This document shows positions 33,980-40,975 of a DNA stretch of 64,000 nt, piece after piece. The stretch is from NCBI RefSeq assembly GCF_017744135.1, contig NZ_JAGHQU010000011.1, positions 1-64,000 on the forward strand, given 5' to 3'. The position numbers and the translations under genes were made by a program. How positions within the stretch are numbered: position 1 is the first letter of the stretch; every line of letters starts with the position of its first letter. The DNA is from Endozoicomonas sp. G2_2 (GTDB taxonomy: Bacteria; Pseudomonadota; Gammaproteobacteria; Nevskiales; Salinisphaeraceae). The notes below the pieces were generated by a model. That model saw nothing but the letters and a program-made list of their open reading frames with translations, was not told the origin of the DNA and ran no database searches.

Positions 33980-34750
33980 ATGCTGCGTGTCGAACAACTC
34001 GCCGTTCGCTTCGGTGGCAACATTACGGCATTACATTCGACCGATCTGGCTTTTAATACCGGCGAGCTTACGGTGCTCCTCGGCCCTTCAGGCGCTGGTA
34101 AGTCAACGCTGCTGCGATGTCTGAATCGCCTCCATACTCCAACGTCGGGCCGCGTTGTTAGCCAGGGGCTGGGCGCCCTCGACTCCGCACGCAAGATCCG
34201 CGCGCATCGGGCGCAGACTGCCATGATCTTCCAACAGCATCAGCTGCTACCACGGTCGAGCGTTCTGCGGAACACGCTAACAGCGCGTCTGGGTCATCAC
34301 GGCTTCTGGCGTACGCTTTGGCCGCTGTCGCAGGACGATCGGCAGCTCGCACTGGAAAGCCTTGAGCGCGTCGATCTGCTCGACAAGGCGCTCGTGCGTG
34401 CCGATCAGCTCTCCGGTGGCCAGCAACAGCGCGTTGGAATCGCCCGGGCGTTGACCCAGCAGGCGCCGCTGATCCTCGCCGATGAACCCGTGGCAAGCCT
34501 GGATCCCCATGCCTCCCGCAAGGTGCTCTCGCTGTTGCGCAACGTCTGCCGCGAACGAGGGCTGACCGCGATTGTGAGCCTGCACCAAGTGGAATACACA
34601 CGCGAGTTCGCTGACCGCGTGGTCGGCCTGGCCGACGGCGGCGTTGTTTTTGATGGGCCGGTCACCCAGCTGTGTGACGACAGCCTGACCCGTATCTACG
34701 GCAGCAATGCGGTTACCGCAACAGCCGCTCAATCACGCAGCGCTGCCTGA
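33980..34750 (+). CDS. ptxA: phosphite/phosphonate ABC transporter ATPase PtxA
   Basis: A 256-residue ABC ATPase. Walker A is GPSGAGKST (35-43), the Q-loop FQQHQLLP follows near 86, the signature is LSGGQQQRV near 142, and Walker B is LILADEPVASLDP near 163, with a switch His (SLHQVEY). It resembles PhnC/PtxA. It energises import of phosphite through PtxB and PtxC, encoded next. A purine-rich site precedes the ATG. It is the first gene of a five-gene operon with short or overlapping junctions. Confidence 0.93.
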   Translation: MLRVEQLAVRFGGNITALHSTDLAFNTGELTVLLGPSGAGKSTLLRCLNRLHTPTSGRVVSQGLGALDSARKIRAHRAQTAMIFQQHQLLPRSSVLRNTLTARLGHHGFWRTLWPLSQDDRQLALESLERVDLLDKALVRADQLSGGQQQRVGIARALTQQAPLILADEPVASLDPHASRKVLSLLRNVCRERGLTAIVSLHQVEYTREFADRVVGLADGGVVFDGPVTQLCDDSLTRIYGSNAVTATAAQSRSAA

Positions 34751-34792
34751 GTCGCTGATTCGACACTTCACACGTACCAAGAGGGATCTCAC

Positions 34793-35626
34793 ATGCTTCG
34801 CAAGTTATTCGCCCTATCGCTGTTCGCCCTGTGCGTACCGGCGATCGCCGGGCAGGCCAACCCCGACACGCTGCGAGTTGCCCTGCTACCGGACGAATCG
34901 CCTCAGACCATCATCAAAGAGAACGCCGCGCTACAAAGCTATCTCGAAGATCGCCTGGGTAAACAGATCAAACTTGTGGTCACCACCGACTACTCCTCCA
35001 TGATCGAAGCCGCCCGGTTCGAGCGGATCGATCTGGCCTATTTCGGCCCGCTTTCTTATGTACTCGCAAATAAAAGCGGCGCACAACTCGAGCCGTTTGC
35101 GGCCAAACTCAAGGACGGCGAGACAACCTACCGTTCCGTTCTGGTGGGCAACGTTGCAGCCGGAGTCGACAAGATCAGCGATATTCAGGGCAAACCGATG
35201 GCGTACGGTGATCCGGCCTCGACTTCTAGTCACCTGATTCCCAAAAAGGTGCTGCTCGACGCAGGCCTCGAAACCGATCGCGACTACCAAGAGAACTTCA
35301 CTGGCTCGCACGACGCGGTCGCGACCGCGGTTCAGAACGGACATGCCAAGGCTGGCGGCCTGTCTAAGCCTATCTTCGAGTCGCTCATTGAGCGCGGAAT
35401 CATCTCAAAGGACAAGGTGCAGGTGCTCACCTATTCCGAACCCTACCCGCAATACCCTTGGGTGATGCAGTCCTATCTCGACGATCAGCTCAAGGACAAG
35501 ATCCGCAGCGCTTTCATGGAACTTGCGGACGAAGACATCCTCGGCGCTCTAGGCGCTGAAGGCTTTGGGAAGATCGAGGACAGCGATTATGACGTCGTAC
35601 GCGATCTCATGCCGCTGCTGGATTAA
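34793..35626 (+). CDS. ptxB: phosphite-binding periplasmic protein PtxB
   Basis: A 277-residue protein with a signal peptide (LFALSLFALCVPAIAGQA) and the PhnD/PtxB fold. Typical segments are LPDESPQTI near 28, the YSSMIEAARFERIDLAYFGPLSYVLA-type helix-strand segment near 66-90 that forms part of the ligand site, and GDPASTSSHLIP near 140. It captures phosphite (or a related reduced phosphorus oxyanion) and hands it to PtxC. A GAGGGATC ribosome site precedes the ATG. It lies 42 bases after ptxA and three bases before ptxC. Confidence 0.93.
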   Translation: MLRKLFALSLFALCVPAIAGQANPDTLRVALLPDESPQTIIKENAALQSYLEDRLGKQIKLVVTTDYSSMIEAARFERIDLAYFGPLSYVLANKSGAQLEPFAAKLKDGETTYRSVLVGNVAAGVDKISDIQGKPMAYGDPASTSSHLIPKKVLLDAGLETDRDYQENFTGSHDAVATAVQNGHAKAGGLSKPIFESLIERGIISKDKVQVLTYSEPYPQYPWVMQSYLDDQLKDKIRSAFMELADEDILGALGAEGFGKIEDSDYDVVRDLMPLLD

Positions 35627-35629
35627 CCG

Positions 35630-36433
35630 ATGAGCATGTCCTCCACTTATGACAGCCTGCTCGCCGGGGAGCGCCGCCGGCGGCGCTGGCTAATCGCCCA
35701 GCTCACCGTCGTTATCGTTCTTATCGGCATCGCCTGCGAGTTCGTTGGCCTGCTAGATGCTTCACGTCTGGCCCTCGGACTGCCGGCCCTGTTCGAACTG
35801 ATGGTTAACATGCTGCCGCCCGATTTCTCAGATTGGCGCAGCTGGATGATGCCTTTGGCCGATACCTTAGCTATGAGTGTCGCGGGCACGGCAGTAGCGG
35901 TTCTAGCGTCGGTGCCGATGGCCTTTCTAAGCGCGCGCACCACCACACCCAATCTTGGCGTGTACTACGCCACCCGTAACGTGCTCAATTTTCTGCGTAC
36001 GGTGCCGGAACTCATCATGGGCATCATCTTCGTTGCCGCGGTGGGCTTCGGCCCGCTAGCCGGCGTGCTCGCGGTCGGCCTGCATTCGATCGGCATGGTC
36101 GGCAAGTTTTTCGCCGAAACCATCGAACATGCCGATCCCGCGCCGGTCGAAGCCGTGCGCGCAACAGGCGCGAGCCGTTTTCAGACCATATGGCACGGCG
36201 TGCTGCCCCAGGTATTGCCGCAGTTCCTCGATGTGTCGATCTATCGTTGGGAATACAACTTCCGCGCTTCCACGGTGATGGGCCTGGTCGGTGCAGGCGG
36301 CATCGGCTTCGAACTGATTGGCAGTCTGCGAATCCTCCAGTACAAAGAAGTCTTTGCCATCCTTCTGCTGATTCTGGCGATGGTCATGATCGTCGATGGT
36401 ATTGGCTCCTATCTGCGCCGGCGTTTGCAATGA
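35630..36433 (+). CDS. ptxC: phosphite ABC transporter permease PtxC
   Basis: A 267-residue inner-membrane permease with six hydrophobic segments. The coupling loop, which contacts the ATPase, is EAVRATGASRFQTIWHGVLPQ near 170, the EAA motif of the PhnE family. The N-terminal cytoplasmic stretch is Arg-rich. It starts three bases after ptxB and overlaps ptxD by four bases (ATGA, 36430-36433), so the transporter and dehydrogenase are translationally linked. Confidence 0.93.
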   Translation: MSMSSTYDSLLAGERRRRRWLIAQLTVVIVLIGIACEFVGLLDASRLALGLPALFELMVNMLPPDFSDWRSWMMPLADTLAMSVAGTAVAVLASVPMAFLSARTTTPNLGVYYATRNVLNFLRTVPELIMGIIFVAAVGFGPLAGVLAVGLHSIGMVGKFFAETIEHADPAPVEAVRATGASRFQTIWHGVLPQVLPQFLDVSIYRWEYNFRASTVMGLVGAGGIGFELIGSLRILQYKEVFAILLLILAMVMIVDGIGSYLRRRLQ

Positions 36434-37449
36434 ACGTGCGCGTAAACAGCAAACGCCCAGCCGTCGTACTCACGCAGAAGGCCTTCGCGGAGACTCGCGA
36501 GCGTCTCGCCGAACACGCCCGATTGATCCTTAACGACGGCCGTAACGCTTGGTCTGCGTCGCGGCTGAAGGAAGAAGCCTACACAGCCGAAGCGATCATG
36601 GCCTTCATGACCGATCGTGTGGACGAGGACCTGCTGGCCGGTTGCCCACAGCTGAAGGTAGTGGGTGGGGCGTTGAAGGGCTACGACAATATCGATATCG
36701 AGGCCTGCACACAGCGCGGGATCTGGGTTACAAACGTGCCCGACCTGCTGACTGTGCCGACCGCCGAACTGGCCATCGGACTCACGATCGGCCTCGCCCG
36801 ACATATTGTCGCCGGCGATGCATTCGTACGTAGCGGCGCTTTTACCGGGTGGAGCCCGCGTTTCTATGGCACGGGTCTGGCGAACCGAACGGTCGGCATC
36901 ATAGGGTTCGGCGCCATTGGCCAGGCGATCGCGCAACGCATGGCGGGCTTCGATGTGCGGCTCTGCTATAGCGAGATCAGTGATCGCAGCGAGACTCGTG
37001 AATATCCCGAGCACTTACCCCTGCACGCGTTGCTCGAAGCCAGCGATATCGTGGTCCTCGCCGCCCCGCTGACGGATACTACTTTGCACCTGATTAACCG
37101 CGAGACGGTAGCCATGATGCGGCCTCATGCGCTGCTTATTAATCCGGGGCGCGGCTCGGTAGTCGATGAGGTAGCGGTACGCGAAGCGCTGCTCGCTAAC
37201 CGGCTTGGCGGCTACGCGGCGGATGTGTTCGAGATGGAAGATCTATCACGCGAACCGCGGCCGAAAGCGATCGACAGCGCTTTGCGGCGACACCCCCGTA
37301 CGCTGTTCACCCCGCATCTCGGCTCGGCGGTGGCCGACGTGCGCCGGGCCATCGAGATGCGCGCGGCGGAAAACATCATTCGAGTTTTGATGGGCGGCGA
37401 ACCGCTGGATCCTGTGAACAGGCCGCTTAAACACGACATCGAATGCTGA
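36430..37449 (+). CDS. ptxD: phosphite dehydrogenase PtxD
   Basis: A 339-residue NAD-dependent D-2-hydroxyacid dehydrogenase-type enzyme that oxidises phosphite to phosphate. It is closely similar to the Pseudomonas stutzeri enzyme as I remember it: AFMTDRVD, VVGGALKGYDN, VPDLLTVPTAELAIGL and YGTGL segments, Rossmann motif GFGAIGQ (159-165), and catalytic Arg241 (NPGRGS), Glu270 (DVFEMED) and His296 (TPHLGSA). An acidic residue after the second strand (near 182) favours NAD over NADP. The start is fixed by the overlap with ptxC; its stop overlaps the ptxE start by seven bases. Confidence 0.96.
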   Translation: MNVRVNSKRPAVVLTQKAFAETRERLAEHARLILNDGRNAWSASRLKEEAYTAEAIMAFMTDRVDEDLLAGCPQLKVVGGALKGYDNIDIEACTQRGIWVTNVPDLLTVPTAELAIGLTIGLARHIVAGDAFVRSGAFTGWSPRFYGTGLANRTVGIIGFGAIGQAIAQRMAGFDVRLCYSEISDRSETREYPEHLPLHALLEASDIVVLAAPLTDTTLHLINRETVAMMRPHALLINPGRGSVVDEVAVREALLANRLGGYAADVFEMEDLSREPRPKAIDSALRRHPRTLFTPHLGSAVADVRRAIEMRAAENIIRVLMGGEPLDPVNRPLKHDIEC

Positions 37450-38300
37450 ACCTGGTGTATGTACAAAGCTACGTTAGCGTGCTCCGCGAAGGCGGCTTTC
37501 GAAGTGCTGCAACAGCGTTGGGGATATCCCAGGCGAGCCTGTCGCACCGCATTCGACGTCTGGAAGCTGATATCGGCATTGCGCTTTTGCATCGGCACGG
37601 CGGGCGCGCTGCGCCGACGGCCGCCGGTTCACGTTTTTTGCCGCGTGCCCATGCGTTGCTAAGCCTGAGCGCACAGGCACGCCGCGATGCACTGGAAGAA
37701 CACCTGTCGATCGGTGCTTCATCGAATATCGGTATCTATCTGTTGCCTCGGTTGCTTCAGCGTCTGCGCGAAAGCCGACCTGAAATACGGACGCCCGAGG
37801 TATCCATCGACCGTAACGCACATATCATAGAGCGTATGGAACGCGGGGAAATCGACCTCGCACTGACCGAACATTGGCACGAACGTAGCGACCTCGAAGC
37901 GCGCCTATGGCAGCGCGAAGAGATGGTCGTGATCGTCGCACCGATCCACCCCTGGGCGAAACGTCAGACTGTAGCGCGCGAGGAACTAGCGGCCATGCCG
38001 CTTCTGGGCGGTGAGCCGGGTACCGGTACGGGGCGACTGCTACGCGAATTCTTCGGCAACGAACTGCTACCAAAAGTTGCGGCCGAACTCGGTAGTACCG
38101 AAGCCGTCAAGCAGGCGGTCATTCACGAACAAGGCATATCGCTGGTCCTGCGTTCGGCGGTGTCTGCGGACGTCGCTGCTGCCCGACTATGCGCTTTGTC
38201 GCTCCGCCCTAAAAGACTCTATAAACCGCTCTGGGCTATCACGCCGAGCGAACGGCAAAGCGAGTCTACCCAAGCTTTTATATCCATTCTACAAGCCTGA
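37443..38300 (+). CDS. ptxE: LysR-family regulator PtxE
   Basis: A 285-residue LysR-type regulator. The N-terminal winged HTH is clear (GGFRSAATALGISQASLSHRIRRLE, 17-41), followed by an effector domain from about 90. Its place as the last gene of ptxABCDE matches the classical operon, where PtxE is thought to control ptx expression. It overlaps ptxD, so it is co-transcribed with its targets, and either feedback or phosphite sensing is possible. Confidence 0.92.
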   Translation: MLNLVYVQSYVSVLREGGFRSAATALGISQASLSHRIRRLEADIGIALLHRHGGRAAPTAAGSRFLPRAHALLSLSAQARRDALEEHLSIGASSNIGIYLLPRLLQRLRESRPEIRTPEVSIDRNAHIIERMERGEIDLALTEHWHERSDLEARLWQREEMVVIVAPIHPWAKRQTVAREELAAMPLLGGEPGTGTGRLLREFFGNELLPKVAAELGSTEAVKQAVIHEQGISLVLRSAVSADVAAARLCALSLRPKRLYKPLWAITPSERQSESTQAFISILQA

Positions 38301-38640
38301 AGTAGGCCCGCGTTGCTCCACGGAAAACGAACAAGTCCGGCTCGGCTGGCGTCCCATACTTCATCGCCTAGGTCGGCAGCAACTGACAGCGACATACGGC
38401 CCAACGCCGCGAGCGACTAAGCGATCCCGGGCTTTACTTTCGCCGCGGTGTAAAGAAAGGCGGCTCCGCACTCCCGACCATACCCCGCTATCGACTACCG
38501 CCCCCCATCTATGAGTCATAGCAAGCTAGCCGAATCAGTGATCACGAGGTCCGCTTCTGGCCCGAAAGCCGCTACACCGGCTGATCCTTCGAAGCCCGCC
38601 GCGCTGCTCGGCTCATGTGGACGCAACAAACCAGCGTTCT
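38301..38640. other. gene-free stretch between ptxE and the element's right end
   Basis: No supported gene. A hairpin CTTTAC...GTAAAG (near 38434-38457) lies downstream of ptxE but lacks a T-run, so it is a weak terminator candidate. An open frame at 38511-38744 crosses the element boundary and has no features of a real protein. Confidence 0.45.
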
Positions 38641-38727
38641 CTAGCTGCGCAACAGTCCGAGCCGATAATCTCTCGCGGCGATATATGAATCAGACACTCA
38701 GCTACGCAACAGCTTCCGAAACTGCAC
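38641..38727 (-). repeat. right end of the ptx element: terminal and subterminal inverted repeats
   Basis: The terminal repeat is 38704-38727, the inverse of 33205-33227 with three differences and one gap. The inner 12 bp, CTAGCTGCGCAA at 38641-38652, is the exact inverse of 33230-33241. AGCTACGCAACAG (38700-38712) and AGCTGCGCAACAG (38643-38655) are direct repeats of each other, which supports repeated protein-binding sites. Confidence 0.7.
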
Positions 38728-38728
38728 C

Positions 38729-39601
38729 CTACGCGTTGTCTTGATCGAACCACGCCGGCACGGCGGTTTCCGGCCAGACGATAAGGTCGATTCCCGCGTA
38801 GGGTTGGGTAAGCGCTCGATAGCGCCTCAAGGTGAACGCGAGCGCCTCCGGCTTCCACTTCCTGTCTTGTTCCACATTCCCCTGCACAAGTGCGATGGAC
38901 AGTGGCTTGGCTACCGGCTCGGTCCATTCACGATCAAGCAGTCTTGCGCCGATCAATAGCGCGACCAGTGCGCCGCTGGTGATTGCCAGGCGCCGCAGAT
39001 TCACACAAAGCGCCGTCCACGCCAGAGCCCCTGCCATCACGGTCACCACAAAGCTCACGCCCAGCACGCCAAACACCGGTGCGATTGCGGCAAGCGGTGT
39101 GCCGATCTGGCTGTAACCTAGAAAGAGCCAAGGAAAGCCGGTCAGGAACCAGAGCCGGGCCCATTCGCTCAATACCCATGCCGCCGGCAATCCAAGCCAC
39201 AGTGCGAAACCACCCATCCGCGGGCATAAGGTGCGCACGAGAAACACCGCTGACCACGGGAACAAGGCCAACAAGGCCACAAAGCCCACAGTGACGAGCA
39301 TGGCAGTCACAGGTCCGCTGCCGTAGCGACTGATGCTGATAAACACCCAGGACACGCCTACGCCGAAGTAACCCAGACCGAAGAAATAGCTCGCCCAGAG
39401 CGCCTGGCGTTTCGGTAGACGGGCGGCCAGTAGGAATAGAACAGCCGGCGACAGCACGGCTAGCCAATACCAACCCAACGGCGCGAAAGCCAGCGGCAGG
39501 ACGGCGCCAACAAGCAACGCCAAGGCATACACCGCGCACATGCCCGAAAATACTGTCGCGTTGCGCGCCGACACATGGCTGATCAAGGCTTGCTTGCACA
39601 C
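38729..39601 (-). pseudogene. lnt: apolipoprotein N-acyltransferase, N-terminal part split off by insertion
   Basis: About 290 residues holding the membrane domain of Lnt (six to eight hydrophobic segments) and the first third of the nitrilase-like domain. The catalytic Glu is at residue 278 (VWPETAVP). The frame stops at a TAG at the edge of the ptx element. The Lys and Cys of the catalytic triad are in the other part at 32523-33203. A GTG at 39601 is the apparent start, after a MerR-type promoter at 39646-39676. Lnt normally adds the third acyl chain to lipoproteins; this accessory copy is now broken. Confidence 0.9.
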
Positions 39602-39645
39602 GCGATCTTCCTACGCTTGATTTGCCAGCGGATGACAGAAACCGC

Positions 39646-39676
39646 ACAGTGAATCCTCTAGTTGCTAGAGCTTCAA
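39646..39676 (-). promoter_or_regulatory. MerR-type promoter of lnt
   Basis: On the minus strand TTGAAG (39671-39676) and CACTGT (39646-39651) are 19 bp apart, with the dyad CTCTAG-N3-CTAGAG (39656-39670) between them. The dyad core matches the one before the CDF gene. It lies in the divergent region between lnt and merR, so it may also repress merR itself. Confidence 0.75.
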
Positions 39677-39689
39677 GCGCGAGGTATTC

Positions 39690-40097
39690 ATGACGCAATC
39701 CGATCTGCGTATTGGCGATCTGGCTCGACGCACAGGCGTGGGGGCGGCCACGATCCGTTACTATGGCGATATAGGTTTGCTGCCGGAAGCGGGCCGCAGT
39801 GAGGGTGGCCAGCGCCACTACGGCCCGCCACACGTCGAACGGCTTACGTTCATCAAGCGCTGCCGGGAAATGGGGTTCAGTCAAAACGATGTGCGCACGC
39901 TGCTGAAACAAGCGGATCAACGCGATGCTTCCTGTGAAGACGTGGCGCGGCTGGCGGGAAAGCATCTTGAATCCGTGCGGGGCAAGCTTGCGGCCCTGCA
40001 CGCGCTGGAAGAATCACTGGAGGATATGCTCCATGCCTGCAACGGGGGTCGAATTGGGGATTGCCGCATTGTCGAGTGCTTGGCGAATCACGAGTAG
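39690..40097 (+). CDS. MerR-family metal-responsive regulator
   Basis: A 135-residue protein. The N-terminal MerR HTH is clear (RIGDLARRTGVGAATIRYYGDIGLL, 7-31), followed by a dimerisation helix. Metal-binding Cys occur near 82 (ASCEDVARLAG), 115 (HACNGG) and 122 (GDCRIVE), with a His near 113. This pattern fits the PbrR/CadR/ZntR branch sensing Pb, Cd or Zn rather than the mercury sensor. It faces away from lnt, with the shared operator at 39656-39670 in between, and its targets very likely include the CDF-lspA promoter at 32488-32518. Confidence 0.9.
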   Translation: MTQSDLRIGDLARRTGVGAATIRYYGDIGLLPEAGRSEGGQRHYGPPHVERLTFIKRCREMGFSQNDVRTLLKQADQRDASCEDVARLAGKHLESVRGKLAALHALEESLEDMLHACNGGRIGDCRIVECLANHE

Positions 40098-40126
40098 CTA
40101 TTATGCGCCGCGTGCTAGCGGCGCGG

Positions 40127-40164
40127 CTTAGCGTACGATTTTTTCCGTTTCGTGAGTTGACCCC
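40127..40164 (-). repeat. Tn3-family right terminal inverted repeat (38 bp)
   Basis: Exact inverse of 24601-24638 over all 38 bp, ending TTGACCCC at the outer edge and followed by the TCCAT duplication at 40165-40169. Confidence 0.96.
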
Positions 40165-40292
40165 TCCATCTCCAGAATGAAAGTGTCGCCATCGAAGACT
40201 TTGCCGGCGGTGCCAGTGAGCGTCTTGGCATGGGCATGGCCGACGCCAAGGCACAGCGCCAGCATGAGGACTGCAAAACGGGGGCGAAGCAT
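40165..40292 (-). pseudogene. thermonuclease (SNase family), 5' part separated by transposon insertion
   Basis: Forty-two codons from the ATG at 40292: a signal peptide (RPRFAVLMLALCLGVGHAHA), then TLTGTAGKVFDGDTFILEM. The DGDT motif is the calcium-site segment of SNase proteins. Translation then runs into the transposon end. The rest of the gene is at 24241-24600, and joining them over one TCCAT gives LEMEDGNQEPRIRLWGIDAP without frameshift. The gene follows the conjugation-type genes at 40358-42120 by 65 bases and was probably in their operon. Confidence 0.92.
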
Positions 40293-40357
40293 GGTTGTTC
40301 TCGTGCGTTTATGAGCGGGTCGGGCAAGTCTCGCGCGCGTATGGCGCGCCGCAACTG

Positions 40358-40975
40358 CTACAGGCCGTACTGCATGGCCAGCTGCTCGATCTTGTGGCGA
40401 TAGCTGGCCAAGTCACCTTGTACGGTCTTTCCACCGTAATGAGCGGCGAAATACGGCAGCTGCGGCACGCCGCGGCCGCGGGTGATCTCGCCGCCGTAGT
40501 CGGTCGTGGCATGCCAATCGTCCAGGCAGTCAGTTGATACCGATACACTCGGCTGGACGGACTCAGGCTCAAGCACAACATAGTTCCGGTGCTCGACTGT
40601 CACCTGGACCTTGTCGCCGATCCCCTTGAGCGCGCACAGCGCGCCGACAACCTGATCGGTCATGGCCGGGGTGATGAACGTCTCGATAACCAGCCGATCC
40701 CGTGCTATCGGCGACGGTGCCTTTCGAGCCACGGCGCCCAGCTGTTCGGACGTGGGACGCTCATGTGCCGCGCTCGCGAGCTGGGCACTTGCCGAGGCAT
40801 TGGCCGGCTCGATGAGATGCCGGCGTAGATAGCCGACTCGCTGCTCGAGTGAGACGTTTGCCAGGCCGTCCGGTAGCCGGTGATCTCGCCATTGAGGCTG
40901 GGCGTGGGCCGTGACCGCAACCACAACGATCATGAGCGCGCCGGCCCCATGGCTTATCCAGTTGCTGCGGTACAT
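40358..40975 (-). CDS. exported protein of a conjugation gene cluster (TrbC/TIGR03757-like)
   Basis: A 205-residue protein from the ATG at 40975, which has a CAGGAG site five bases upstream. A signal peptide is present (GAGALMIVVVAVTAHAQ). The middle region (RLVIETFITPAM then KVQVTVEH) is reminiscent of the thioredoxin-like periplasmic TrbC/TIGR03757 proteins that accompany TraU-like proteins in integrative conjugative elements, but the match is weak. Two Cys (near 120 and 160) may pair. It overlaps the end of the TraU-like gene by 22 bases. Its neighbour is the main reason for the call. Confidence 0.5.
   Translation of the reverse strand: MYRSNWISHGAGALMIVVVAVTAHAQPQWRDHRLPDGLANVSLEQRVGYLRRHLIEPANASASAQLASAAHERPTSEQLGAVARKAPSPIARDRLVIETFITPAMTDQVVGALCALKGIGDKVQVTVEHRNYVVLEPESVQPSVSVSTDCLDDWHATTDYGGEITRGRGVPQLPYFAAHYGGKTVQGDLASYRHKIEQLAMQYGL

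Larger units (their letters stand above)
33204..38730. mobile_element. nested 5.5-kb element carrying the phosphite operon ptxABCDE
   Basis: This block interrupts lnt in the Tn3 transposon. Its ends carry imperfect inverted repeats of 23-24 bp (GTGCAGCTTCAAAAGTGTTG at 33205 and GTGCAGTTTCGGAAGCTGTT on the minus strand from 38727). A second exact 12-bp inverted pair, TTGCGCAGCTAG, lies just inside. No transposase is encoded, so it would be a non-autonomous element or the remains of one. No target duplication was found at the junctions, so exact edges are uncertain by a few bases. Confidence 0.75.
24601..40164. mobile_element. 15.6-kb Tn3-family transposon carrying metal-resistance genes and a nested ptx element
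   Basis: The element is bounded by two identical 38-bp inverted repeats starting GGGGTCAACTCACG (24601-24638 and 40127-40164) and flanked by TCCAT duplications. tnpA and tnpR at the left end and a res-like region define the transposition module. The passengers are a peroxiredoxin, multicopper oxidase, Met-rich membrane peptide, lspA, CDF exporter, lnt and a MerR regulator, with a 5.5-kb phosphite operon element inserted in lnt. The perfect ends, duplication and intact transposase suggest recent and perhaps still possible movement. It disrupts a thermonuclease gene. Confidence 0.96.

Noticed and set aside
33204-38730. Target-site duplication around the ptx element
   Set aside because: Bases next to the inverted repeats (left ...CAGACAA, right CGCGTTG...) do not match in direct orientation for any length from 3 to 9.
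38511-38744. A 77-codon frame near the right end of the ptx element
   Set aside because: It crosses the element boundary and contains the inverted repeats, so it cannot be an ancestral gene; the product has no features.
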